64,000 nt of DNA from the NCBI GenBank assembly GCA_029204225.1, contig CM055111.1:2180421-2244420 (forward strand), in the 5' to 3' direction. Shown piece by piece: positions 1 through 11,389 of this stretch (position 1 is its first letter; each line of letters begins with the position of its first letter). The stretch comes from Diphasiastrum complanatum (lineage: Eukaryota; Streptophyta; Lycopodiopsida; Lycopodiales; Lycopodiaceae). Made by a program: the position numbers and the translations under genes. The notes under the pieces were generated by a model, which did not search any database, was not told where the DNA came from, and saw only the letters and a program-made list of their open reading frames with translations.

Positions 1-417
1 AGTGACAGGAGAGTTGCCCTGCAGTATGGCGTCAATCCCAAGAGATAAGGGGGTTTCCCAATGGCGAAGGAGATGCGCAAGCTCTGTCCAGAGTGCTCTG
101 TGACAATGAAAAAATAGGTGCCATGATCCATTCATTAGAACAGACGAAAAATAACAATCTACTGAGTATCATAATTTGTACACCGATGTGCAAAATTGTG
201 AACAAGTTTGTAGACTCATACCCTATCAGAATATGCAATGACCAATATTTGATAGAACACACTAATGCTGTCGACCTGTGCACTGTGAACACACAGCAGG
301 AACATTCGCTGCTCTCTTGTTGTTTGCTCTCTATATTGTCTCTTTATTAATATTGGGAATAATTGAGAGATCTATGTTTTTTCGATTGATGTGGACAATC
401 ACCAGAATTAGTGATTT
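1..417. other. unassigned sequence
   Basis: I see no convincing coding region, terminal repeat or RNA gene in this stretch. The short open frames on both strands have no recognisable motif. It is probably intergenic or decayed repeat sequence next to the LINE scrap that follows. Confidence 0.4.
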
Positions 418-720
418 TTGCAATCTCTTGCAATTATCACCTATATACAGCGAGTCAGGGCATTTTCCATAGATGAGCGGAGATACACACAGGTAGCACG
501 CACCTCATCACAGCACCTTCATAGTCAGGGTCACCGACTATCTTCGTTCTCTCAGGCCTCTTGTTTACTTGACACGCTTGGCATTTCTATCATGGACCTT
601 CCAGCAGACATTCATGACTACATCAGACGTCTCCTATATCGAGCATATCTTAGTCAAGCATGGTAGGGCCAATTAGGGGTTAAGCCCACTTCTTGGAGTT
701 GGACACATTTGGGTTCCCTA
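418..720 (+). pseudogene. LINE ORF2 C-terminal fragment
   Basis: The translation contains ITYIQRVRAFSIDERRYTQ, a SSQHLHSQGHRLSSFSQAS segment and a YIRRLLYRAYLSQAW segment. These match, in order, the C-terminal region after the reverse transcriptase of the long minus-strand LINE at 31.0-34.7 kb (QLISYIQRIQ, SSHFLHDQGYRLSWFSQAS, YIRCILYRAYLDRTW). A stop (TAG) follows the conserved W. The catalytic RT domain, zinc knuckle and 3' tail are missing, so this is a dead, truncated copy. Confidence 0.75.
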
Positions 721-1030
721 TTTTGCCATGCTACTAATAGTGACTCATAAGAGAAGTGGATGAGGTGGCCCAGTTAGGCTGCTGATGGGTCCAGTGAGGT
801 GTCACAATCCACTACTAGTGGTGCATGGGCCTTGGAGGGTATAAGTATACCCATAGGGTCTCACTAGTGTATGCTTGATTTTGGTTATTGTAGCTACATG
901 CTACTGGTGTGATTCCTCTCTCCTATTGAGTGTGATTGATCCATAGCTTGGGGACTAGATCCGATCGATCTAGGTTTGGTTGGGTTAGTTTATCCATCAT
1001 GTGATTCCCTTTTGTTTCCTTGTATTCGGT
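721..1030. other. unassigned, possibly LTR-like spacer
   Basis: No open frame or known domain. A TATA-like GGTATAAGTATACCC stretch near 838 and short pyrimidine tracts resemble an LTR interior, but no matching second copy or PBS is present, so I do not assign it. Confidence 0.25.
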
Positions 1031-1036
1031 TGTCTA

Positions 1037-1193
1037 GTCTAGGATCCTTGTTGGGAGGACGTGAAAGGGTATTTTCAGTTTGGGTCGTTGCTGTAGTACA
1101 TCTCGTCGGGCCTCCATTGAGGTGAAGCGCAGGAGAAGGGTACCTAGCATCTTTCTTGGTACGCCAAACCTTTGTTGTGATGCTAGAGAGCAT
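1037..1193 (-). pseudogene. LINE ORF1 fragment
   Basis: One minus frame reads LLLRFTSMEARRDVLQQRPKL, close to LILRFTSLESRRDALRCRAKL in ORF1 of the LINE at 34.7-35.4 kb. The match shifts frame inside about 50 codons and stops. It is a short relic of the nucleic-acid-binding C-terminal part of ORF1. Confidence 0.55.
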
Positions 1194-1199
1194 GTTTCA

Positions 1200-1850
1200 G
1201 GCTGAGTGGGATCAGGAGCCATCCCATGCAAATCCAATCCCTTCCAATGTCATCCCACTCAGCCTCAAGAATGATCAATTGCCTCTCGTCTCTCCCACTA
1301 TCCAGGTCTTGCAATTCCAGTTCTAACTGTTGAAGGGCATGGATTTTTGTCTTTGCAACTAACCTCAAGTTAAAATGTATATAAACCAGCTTCTCCATCG
1401 TGGATAGCTTCAACCTGTTCCTTCTTTCTGTGTGAATGAGTGAAAAGGTGGATCAAGGCAATGGCAAGTGCATCGTGTGAAAAAAATCTTTGGAAACTCT
1501 TCCTCTAACATATGACTGGCACTCAAACAATTGGAGGCATAATCCATGACAACATGTACAACATTTTGCACGCCCATCTTGTCAATGACTTTCTTCAAGT
1601 GTCAATAGATGCATTCTCTGGTTTTAGTGAAGCCACTAGCATCCACACTACAAAGGAAGACTGAGCCATAAACACTAGTAGCCAAAAATCTAATCAACGA
1701 TGGCAACATGTCTCAGACAACCATCACAAGCAATAGTGCAGCCATAAGTAACCCACTTATCACAAAACACCTATAGCTCTTTGTGCATCAATTTTATTCC
1801 TCCCTCAAGTCAGCAACTCTTAGTGTCTCATGTGACATTGGCAGCTCATA
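1200..1850 (-). pseudogene. hAT transposase relic with DUF659-like segment
   Basis: On the minus strand, pieces in different frames follow the DUF659/hAT order. They are a decayed ADGW-like block, SVYGSVFLCSVDASGFTKT (compare FLSSIDASE in the hAT copy at 2.5-5.8 kb), then VVHVVMDYASNC...EEEFPKIFFTRCTCHCLD (compare VVTDNASNC...TPCATHSLD). Several stops and frameshifts separate them. The orientation is opposite to the neighbouring hAT gene and the sequence is clearly diverged from it, so this is an older, independent element. No BED finger or dimerisation region was found. Confidence 0.7.
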
Positions 1851-1857
1851 CATGAGG

Positions 1858-1965
1858 GTCCGGGCCGGACGCGGCCTTTTTGCGTCAGCGTCCGACCCTC
1901 GGACGCGTCCAAAAAAATTTTGAAATTTTTTTGCTGGACGCGTCCAGCGTCTGGACGCGTTTTTA
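1858..1965. repeat. GC-rich nested palindromes followed by A/T runs
   Basis: Repeated GGACGCGTCC-type palindromes alternate with AAAAAAATTTTGAAATTTTTTT. The same layout, GC palindromes and then poly(T/A), occurs at 22.68-22.75 kb and at both ends of the hAT-like element at 41.2 and 48.65 kb. That suggests a transposon terminus, possibly the left end of the hAT element whose transposase starts at 2.5 kb. No matching right end was identified with confidence. Confidence 0.45.
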
Positions 1966-2060
1966 AAAAAAGAAAAGAAAAAAGAAAAGGCGTGCGGGCA
2001 ACGGAACTGTCCGCAGAAGCCCGAGAAGCCCGAAGGTGAGAGAGAGGAGAAAAGGAGGGC

Positions 2061-2062
<2 letters not shown>

Positions 2063-2153
<91 letters not shown>
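2063..2153. repeat. (GA)n microsatellite
   Basis: About 90 bp of uninterrupted GA repeats, followed from 2160 to about 2375 by (TG)n-rich sequence with short GA runs. The open frames across it are simple-repeat artefacts (Arg-Glu or Cys-Val repeats). Confidence 0.95.
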
Positions 2154-2156
<3 letters not shown>

Positions 2157-2511
2157 TATGGTGTGTGTGTGTGATGAGTTCTGTGTATGTGTGTGTGATG
2201 ATTGTGTGTGTGTGTGATGAGTTCTCTGTGTGTGTGTGTGTGTGGGTTAGTTGGTTTTGTGCATGCACAGTTGTGTGTGTGTGTGGTGATTTGTGTGTGT
2301 GAGAGAGAGAGAGGAAGAGACAGAGAGTGTGAGAGACAGAGAGAGAGGATTTGTGTGCGTGCGCGCGTGTACGAGACACGGTGTGTGTGTGTGAGTTTAG
2401 GGTTTAGGGTCTGTGTGCTTGGGTTTGGGGTTTAGGAGAAGAAAGAGAGAGAGATATTAGATTTGCGTGCTTCTGTGTGTGTGAGCGAGAGAGCGAGAGA
2501 GAGAGAGAGAG

Positions 2512-5500
2512 ATGGCCACTCGTTCTATTTGGGATGAGGTGGAGTAGATGCCCGACAAAAAGTGGCGTTGCCCTTTTTGTCGAAAGCAGTTCACAGGGAA
2601 CGCCTCTCAGGTTCGAGCACATTTGAGGGGATTGCGAGTCCGACCCACGGGGGGACGCTACGGGATCGACGTTTGTATGGTCATCTCCTCTGCAGAGAGG
2701 GCTCGCATTCTCGAGGCATATGCTGAGCCCGGCGAGCCGTCCACAGATGCCATGGACCCTGCCACTGGTACAACCACCGCCACCGCCCCCACCCCCGCCG
2801 TTGCATCCGCACCCGCCACCGCCTCCGCCTCCCCCAAATCCAACCCCACCCCCTCCGCCAGTACTCCCCATGGATCCGCAACCTCCACTGCTGCACCTAC
2901 GCCTCTGCCATCACCGTCAGATCTTCACGGCCCGTCCACATCCTCCGCTTCTGCACGTGCACCTATGCCACCACCTCCAGATCCGCATCGTCCATCCACA
3001 TCCTCCCAGCCATCCACATCCCAAGGCACCAGACAGATGTCCATGCCGGGATCTTTCAGAGAGGGGCAGCACAGAGAGGCCACCAGGACCATAGCACAGA
3101 TGTTTTATGACCTAAACCTCCCCTTTATTATGGCATCATCCCGCATCTTTCGAGAGGCTATCTCGAAAGTTGCAGTCTGCAGGCCCGGCTACACACCACC
3201 CACAGCCGACGCACTATGCGGCCCTTTGCTCCAGGAGCGGGTTGCATCAGTCAGAGAGAGACTAGCCACACTGCAGGAGGCTTGGGATAGATACGGCTGT
3301 TCCATCATGGCTGATGGGTGGACTGATCGTTGCAGACATCTACTCATCAACGTGATTGTTTCTAGTTGTTACGGTTCCATGTTCCTGAGCAGCATCGACG
3401 CCTCCGAGACAGGGAGAGTGCATTCGGCCGAGTACATTTACGGCATCATTCGCGCAGTGATAGAGGAGGTCGGGCCACAGTGCGTTGTCCAGGTACAATC
3501 TTCTTTCATTAGTTGCTTGGTCATTTACTGCTTAATGTCAATACAATAGTTTTGCGTAGTTTTCAATTGATTGCAATGTGTTTCCAAGCTGTGAACTGAT
3601 CGTGTAAACGTATCGCGAAAGGTTGTGACGGACAATGCGTCCAACTGCCGCGGTATGGGGGAGCTTCTTATGGCAGACTACCCCTCCATTGTGTGGACTC
3701 CATGTGCCACACACTCACTGGACCTCCTCCTGCATTCCATCGGGCGCCTGCCTTGGGTCAGTGAGATTCTCACGAGGGCACTTGCGGTTGTGAACTTCGT
3801 CACACGCAAGCGCCGCATGACTGCCCTTTTCCGCACATTCAGCAGGTAAGCTTCTACTTATTTTTTGGCTCGTTTCATGTGTGCCTCTCATTCCGTTTGT
3901 CAATGCAGGCTCGACTTGAAGAAGCCCGCTCGCACCCGCTTCGCCTACCAGTTCATCATGCTCGAGTGGCTACACAAGCTCAAGGGTGATTTGCGGTGCA
4001 TGGCTACTTCTGCAGAGTTCACCGCCATGGACCTGTCCACGACCCCAGAGGGCTTGACCTTCCACGACATCCTCTTCATGGAGCCTTTCTGGTTGGATAT
4101 GCAGCAGCTGATGGACGTCATGCGCCCCATCTACTCTGTTCTGAGGCTCGTTGATCGCGAGGGGTGCACGATGGGCCTCATTTACGAGTTCATGGATCGC
4201 ATAGGCGAGTCTCTCCAGCGTTCTGAGCTGGACCCTGCCAGGTATAACTTTTTTCCGTCTCACCATCCTTTCTTCCATTTTGCACTATGTTTCGTCTTGC
4301 TGCCACAACACGATGGTATGTAACTGTTGCCTCCACGTGGTTTGGTCCACAGGTTGGAGCCTATCAGGCGCTTGTGGTAGCGATGATGGGATAAGTTTCA
4401 CCGGCCCATTCACAGTGTGGCCCACATGCTGCATCCGTTGTTTCAGAGCGAGAGGCAATACGACGATGCAAAGCTGCGTGCGGACTGGTTCTCATACATC
4501 CGCCTCCTCAGCAGCGACACTGGTATCCGCAGCAGGCAAGGCTCAGTTACAGGTGAACTCTTGCTCTGTCTTACATTGTCATTCGCTCAATTTCCCTGCG
4601 CGGGTTCAAGTGTACTCACGCATATCGCTGCTCAACTGCAGGCACTGTCTGGGGCTGTTCGGCGAGGACCTTGCACGTGTTTGAGAGAACAGGCTCCTGC
4701 TTGTATCATGGTGGGAGAGCTACGACGTTGGACAGCCAGACCTGAGGACGCTCGCGTTCCGAGTCCTTTCAAAGATATGTTGTCTAATCTCATTCATCCA
4801 ACCGGTTTTCGCATTTTCTCTACAAGGTCGGTACTCACTCGAGTGGTTGCCAATTAATGCAGGACTGTTCTGCTTGCGTGTGCGAGCGGAACTGGTCAGC
4901 GTTCAGCCTTGTTCACACAAACAGGCAGAACTGCCTGATGACGGAGCGATGCAATGACTTGGTGTACTGCAACACCAACACCAGGGTGGTTCGACGCATC
5001 ACGGACAACATGAGGGCAGGAGGCGTAGGCTCCCTACTCTTGCAGGTATATGTCTATGCTCTATCGTTTGCTTTCGTATTAGTTTAAGACATTCAGTTTA
5101 ATGCCCTCACGGTTGCTTCGGCTATTCTCACGAATGATTGACTTGTGCAGGTCAATCCCGATGAGTGCCTGGTTGCAGCGGCCGATCATGAGCCAGAGCC
5201 AGAGGTTGATCCAGACGATGCCGCTCGGTGTGCTTTGCAGGGTGATCCTGAGGATGATGCCGATGCCGATGAGACCACCCCCCCCTCCCTGCTGACGTTC
5301 CATTGCCCTCCTTTGATGATGAGCCCACATATGATTCAGACGAGACGGTCGACCTTGCAGGGGATGGTCCACGTGCCCCACCCAGTACTCCCACATCACG
5401 CCCCCTTTCAGATGATGGCTGGTCAGAGTTTGCGAGGGAGACAAAGGCTGCTGCCCAGAGACAGTTAGCGCAGAGGCGACTCAGAGCATCATAGGCAGGC

Positions 5501-5768
5501 AGTTGTTCCTAGAGACCCCCCCGTGGCAGAGGGAGACCCCCAGGTAGGAGTGTACCACACAGGGTTCCTTCCGGCAGACCCAGAGGCAGGCCAGCCAAGA
5601 GGGGACACACTGATGATTTTTCTAGTCGTCTCTTGGCAGGCGTTGGCCCAGATTCAGAGGAGTCCCAGATGCCTCCAGACTCCTAGCTAGACTTTGTATT
5701 TGACACCCCTGAGGATGCATCTAGCACACAGATGGATGATTTTTTAGCACAGACTTGTAGATATTGAT
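2512..5768 (+). pseudogene. BED/DUF659 hAT-family transposase gene, interrupted
   Basis: This gene encodes a nuclear cut-and-paste transposase of the BED-DUF659-hAT dimerisation type. An in-frame ATG at 2512 is followed by a TAG (2545) and then MPDKKWRCPFC...HL, a BED zinc finger. A long Pro/Ser/Thr-rich linker follows, then the DUF659 core (MADGWTD, FLSSIDASE, VVTDNASNC, TPCATHSLD) and a C-terminal CERNWSAFSLVHT...NDLVY dimerisation block. A last region carries two AT-hook-like motifs (RGRGRPPGR and GRPRGRPAKRG, about 5520-5610). Inferred exons: 2512-3492, 3622-3845, 3909-4241, 4353-4552, 4642-4826, 4863-5045 and 5151-5768, all with GT/AG borders. Two stops in exon 4 (4378, 4384), a slip in a C-run near 5280 and stops near 5492, 5510 and 5686 make it non-functional as read. 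Confidence 0.85.
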
Positions 5769-6417
<649 letters not shown>

Positions 6418-6772
6418 TGTAATAAACCTAACACCATAGTAGGACAAACACTAACTGATCCACCCAACCTTGCCTACTCCCTGATATAGAGTAAGCCCCT
6501 CCTAGCCCAGTGTGAGGACTGGTAGCATGCAACTGCCAAGTGTCGGCCACGTGGCATTGACGTGGCCGACTGCACGCGGGACCCATTGGGGGCTCTGTCC
6601 TACTGACAGGGTCCCTAGACTGTGTTAGGCCCGCCATGGCTATGGACCGTGCTGGGGCACACTACTCACACTGTCTTGCCCTGTTGGTCGTGTACGCTAG
6701 ACACGACCCTGACTGTGGTATCTGACCTATCTGTGTTCTCTAGGGTTCGGCACTGGTCACGAGCTCGTAACA
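6418..6772 (-). repeat. Family 1 LTR (3' LTR of the outer element)
   Basis: Reads TGTTACGAGCTCG...TTTATTACA on the minus strand, 355 bp. It is preceded, in its own orientation, by a polypurine tract AAGGGGGAGGGAG. It carries the 29-bp ACGT inverted repeat (6542-6570) shared by all family 1 LTRs here. Confidence 0.9.
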
Positions 6773-6783
6773 CTCCCTCCCCC

Positions 6784-8203
6784 TTAAGAACTGTCTTGGT
6801 CCTCTAAGACAAAGTCTAGAAAAATCTTGCGAAGGACGTTGCCTCTTTTCCAAGTTGCATTCTCAACAGGCTGATCATTCCACTTGACCAGATATTCTCG
6901 GTATAGAGTATGACGAGTCTGCGTCTCTCTACTATCAAGAATCTCCTCTAGTTCATGTGCAGGTTGCTGAGGATCCAATGGGAGAACTAGAACACTGTCC
7001 CCTACCAGATTTTCTGATCTAGCTAAGGCTTTTCGTAACTGACTTACATGAAAGACTGGAAAAACCTTACTAATGTGTGGGAGTTATAGTTCATAGGTGA
7101 CCTCGCCTAGTCTCCTACTGATGGTAAAGGGACCGCAATACCTAGGAGACAACTTAGCACACACACTCCTGATTTGAGGGTTTTAGAGTCTACTGGGACT
7201 CTTAGACTTTCTCACCAGCGGAGAACTGCACATCTCGTCTGTGTGGATCTGCATAATGCTTGGCTCGATCCTGGGACTGCCTAATGCTACGCTTAGCATG
7301 TTCTATCATCTGGTTTAGGTCCTCTAAAAAGTTTCTAGCTGCTTCAACTTTTTCTTGTTTAAACCCTACAGCTGTGGGTGAGCGTGATTGAAAACCATAC
7401 ATCAGCATAAATGGGCTGCATCCCGTAGCTGAATGTTTGGTACTGTTATAAGCAAACTCTAATATCGAGAGATACTCCTCCCAATTAGTCTGCTTCTTGC
7501 TGACGTATGCACGAAGCATATCCTCCAGCACTTGATTTACCCTCTTTGTTTGACCGTCCGTCTGTGGATGGTCGGTGGTACTCATATTAAGTTTAGTATG
7601 GAGATGATGGAATACTGCCCTCCAAAAATTTCCATTAAACTTACTGTCCCAGTCGCTGACTATGCCGGAAGGTAGAGCGTACAATTTAAATAGCCCGTCT
7701 ACAAACAACTTTGCTAACTCTGGAGCTCTAACGGTTGTTTTGGTCGGAATAAAATGAGCCATTTTGGTCAAATGGTCAATTGTGACCCATATAGCATCAT
7801 TACCCTTTTGGGTTTTAGGCAGGCCTACTATAAAATCCATGGAGATACTCTCCCATTTATCAGCTGGTATTTCTAAGGGCTGCAACAACCCTCCTGCCTT
7901 TAAACGCTCTGCTTTATTTACTTGACATTTCTGGCAACTGGTTACATATTGTTGGACGTCCTTTTTCATACTGGGCCAGAAAAATTGCCTACAAAGAAGC
8001 TAATAGGTCTTCTGTATGCCTGGGTGTCCCGCTCTAGGATTGTCATGACATTCATATAGGACCTGCTACCTACAATCCTCTGAATTGGGGACACATACTC
8101 TATCTCTATAGAGCAAGTACTCATCCTAAATGGAATACTGTTTCCATTTGAATCCTTGAGTCAACGGACCCTCAACCACTGGGGTTTGCTTGGGTAATAC
8201 AGG
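6784..8203 (-). pseudogene. Chromovirus pol C-terminal half: integrase and chromodomain
   Basis: On the minus strand, after a short linker, an H2C2 zinc-binding segment (CQKCQVNKAE) is followed by the integrase core. Visible core motifs are SMDFIVGLP, a TIDHLTKMAHF first Asp, IVSDWDSKF second Asp and QTDGQTKRVNQ, in which the usual catalytic Glu of QTE reads Lys. A chromodomain-like EYLVKWNDQPVENATW ends the protein. Frameshifts split it into 7202-7969 and 6784-6978. Upstream it breaks abruptly at about 8203 into plus-strand RT sequence of the same family. Confidence 0.85.
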
Positions 8204-11028
8204 CTCAGAGGTCAGCCGAACAGAGGATGAAGAAATAACTAGGCAGTTAACAGATTATCTTGGGAAAGGCCAAATTCAGACCAGTAGTTCACCATGGGCC
8301 TCACCAGTCCTTTTGGTGAAAAAGAAAGAGGGGTCTATGCGTCTTTTCGTAGATTATAGAGCCCTCAATAATGTCACAATTAAGAATAAACATCCTATGC
8401 CTCGGGCAGACGAGTTGTTTGATCAACTCGACGGGGCTAAATTTTTCAGTAAAATAGATCTGAGATCGGGATATCATCAAGTCCGTATAAAGTCGGAAGA
8501 TGTCTCGAAAACAGCTTTTAGGACTCGTCACGGTCATTATGAGTTTAAGGTGATGCCATTTGGGCTCACAAATGCTCCAGCTACCTTTATGACCTTGATG
8601 AGCAGTGTCCTCAGACCATACTTGGGTAAGTTTGTAGTCGTATTTTTAGATGATATCCTCGTCTACAGCAAAACGAGGAAGGAGCATCTAAAAGACCTCA
8701 GAAAGGTGTTTCGACTGCTCAGAAAGCATAAGCTTTATGCTAAAGAATCCAAGTGTGAATTCTTCGTTGAAGAAGTAGCATATTTGGGTCACATTATCTC
8801 GTCAGATGGGATTAAGATGGACCTGAATAAGGTTAAAGCCATACTCAGTTGGGTGAGACCTCATAATATTTTAGAACTTCAGATCTTTCTTGGTTTGGCG
8901 GGATATTACAGACGATTTGTCAAGGAATATGCTCAGATAGTAGCTCCCATGACAAATCTTCTTAAGGGGAAGGGAAAGGAGTTCAGTTGGGAGTCCGCAC
9001 AGCAGGAGAGCTTTGATGCTCTCAAAACAGCTTTAGCTACAGCACCAGTTCTAAAAGTCGTCGACCCCAATCAGCCATTTGTGGTCAAAACAGATGCTAG
9101 CGACTTTGCAGTTGGTGCTGTGCTAACTCAGGGTGGACGACCAGTTGCGTTCGAGAGTAAAAACTCGAGCCAGCTCAGACTAGGTACAGTGCCTATGAAA
9201 AGGAACTCTTTTCTATAGTCCATGCCCTTAAGACTTGGAGGCATTATTTGTATGGTGCCAATTTTGAGGTCCTGACAGACCATGAGAGTCTCAGATACCT
9301 TTGCAATCAACCTGAGCTTAGAGGTCAGAAAGCTCGTTGGGCAGAGTTGATGCAAGAGTTTGACATGTCTATCAGATATAGACGTGGAAAATTCAATACA
9401 GTAGCAGATGCCCTTAGCAGAATGCCTATGATAAACGAACTGAGTTTTACTCAGATCGAGTCCTTGAGAGGGAAATGGCAGCATGATGCATTCTTCTCTA
9501 CTATCGGGAACTCAGTCCAGAGTAGATAGTTACAGAGTCCAGAACCAGTTCCCGGGCTGGTGCCAGTTCATCCAGGAATACGGCAGCTTCCGTTGAGGAT
9601 GATGTTGAGTCTGAGTATACGTCGTCAGATGACGTTGAGGATTCTGAGCCTGTATTACCCAAGCAAACCCCAGTGGTTGAGGGTCAGTTGACTCAAGGAT
9701 TCAAATGGAAACAGTATTCCATTCAGGATGAGTACTTGCTCTATAGAGATAGAGTATGTGTCCCCAATTCAGAGGATTATAGGCAGCAGGTCCTATATGA
9801 ATGTCATGACAATCCTAGTGCGGGACACCCAGGCATGCAGAAGACCTATGAGCTTCTTCGTAGGCAATTTTTCTGGCCCAGTATGAAAAAGGACGTCCAG
9901 CAGTATGTAACCAGTTGCCAGAAATGTCAAGTAAATAAAGCAGAGCGTTTAAAGGCAGGAGGGTTGTTGCATCCCTTAGAAATACCAGCTGGTAAATGGG
10001 AGAGTATCTCCATGGATTTTATAGTAGGCCTGCCTAAACCCAAAAGGGTAATGACGCTATATGGGTCACAGTTGACTGTCTGACCAAAATGGCTCATTTC
10101 ATTCCGACCAAAACAACCGTTAGAGCTCCAGAGTTAGCGAGGTTGTTTGTAGACGGGCTATTTAAATTGTACGGTCTACCTTCCGGCATAGTCAGCGACC
10201 GGGACAGTAAGTTTACTGGAAATTTTTGGAGGGCAGTATTCCATCATCTCCATACTAAACTTGATATGAGTACCACCGACCATCCACAAACGGACGGTCA
10301 AACAGAAAGGGTAAATCAAGTGCTGGAGGATATGCTTCGTGCATACGTCAGCAAAAAGCAGACTAATTGGGAGGACTATCTCTTGATATTAGAGTTTGCT
10401 TACAGTACCAAACATTCAGCTATAGGATACAGCCCAATTATGCTGATGTATGTTTTTCAGCCACGCTCACCCACAGCTGTAGGGTTTAAACAAGAAAAAG
10501 TTGAAGCAGCTAGAAACTTTTTAGAGGACCTAAACCAGATGATAGAACATGCTAAGCGTAGCATTAGGCAGTCCCAGGATTGAGCCAGGCATTATGCAGA
10601 TCCACACAAACGGGATGTGCAGTTCTCCATTGGTGAGAAAGTCTACTTGAGAGTCCCAGTTGACTCTAAAACCGTCAAATCAGGAGGGTGTGCTAAGTTG
10701 TCTCCAAGGTATTGTGGTCCCTTTACCATCAGTAGGAGACTAGGCGAGGTCCCCTCATGTAAGTCAGTTACGAAAAGCCTTAACCAGATCAGACAATCTC
10801 GTAGGGGACAGTGTTCTAGTTCTCCCATTGGATCCTCAGCAACCTCCACATGAACCAGAGGAGATTCTTGGTAGTAGAGAGACGCAGACTTGTCATACTC
10901 TATACCGAGAATATCTGGTTAAGTGGAATGATCAGCCTGTTGAGAATGCCACTTGGGAAAGAGGCAGCGTCCTTCGCAAGATTTTTCCAGACTGTCTTAG
11001 AGGACCAAGACGGTTCTTAAGGGGGAGG
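8203..11028 (+). pseudogene. Chromovirus pol: RT, RNase H, integrase, chromodomain
   Basis: Plus-strand copy of family 1 pol, without gag and protease. RT (about 8203-9000) shows [36 protein letters not shown] and the catalytic FLDDILVYS. RNase H follows with [14 protein letters not shown], then a frameshift near 9160 and DHESLRYL...ADALSRM. A diverged linker leads to the H2C2 finger and the integrase (SMDFIVGLP, IVSDRDSKFTG, QTDGQTERVNQ), with frameshifts near 10040 and a stop near 10582. The chromodomain is at about 10890-10970. It ends with PPT and LTR at 11032. Confidence 0.9.
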
Positions 11029-11031
11029 GAG

Positions 11032-11389
11032 TGTTACGAGCTCGTGACCAATGCCAAACCCTAGAGAACACAGATAGGTCAGATACCACAGTCAGGGTCG
11101 TGTTCAGCGTACACCACCAACAGGGCAAGACAGTGTGAGTAGTGTGCCCCAGCACGGTCCATAGCCATGGCGGGCCTAACACAGCCTAGGGACCCTGTTA
11201 GCAAGATAGGGCTACCAGTTGAGTCCCAACGTGCAGTCGGCCACGTTAGTGACACGTGGCCGACACTTGGCAGTTGCATGTTACCAGGTCTCACACTAGG
11301 CTAGGAGGGGCTTGCTCCATATCAGGGAGTAGGCAAGGTTGGGTGGATCGGTTAGTGTTTGCCCTACTGTGGTGTTAGGATCTATTACA
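11032..11389 (+). repeat. Family 1 LTR (3' LTR of the inner plus-strand half)
   Basis: 358 bp, TGTTACGAGCTCGTGACC...GGATCTATTACA, preceded by a GGGGGAGGGAG polypurine tract. The right flank falls directly inside a LINE ORF2 codon (the Lys of KQG), so this element had inserted into a LINE. Confidence 0.92.

Noticed and set aside
2395-2410. Telomere-like TTTAGGG pairs (also CCCTAAACCCTAA near 6270)
   Set aside because: Only about two units each, within simple-sequence DNA; not an interstitial telomere array.
6418-11389. 6418-11389 as a simple inverted dimer made by fold-back sequencing error
   Set aside because: The arms differ by scattered substitutions and indels and cover different parts of pol, unlike a fold-back read artefact; other misassembly is still possible.
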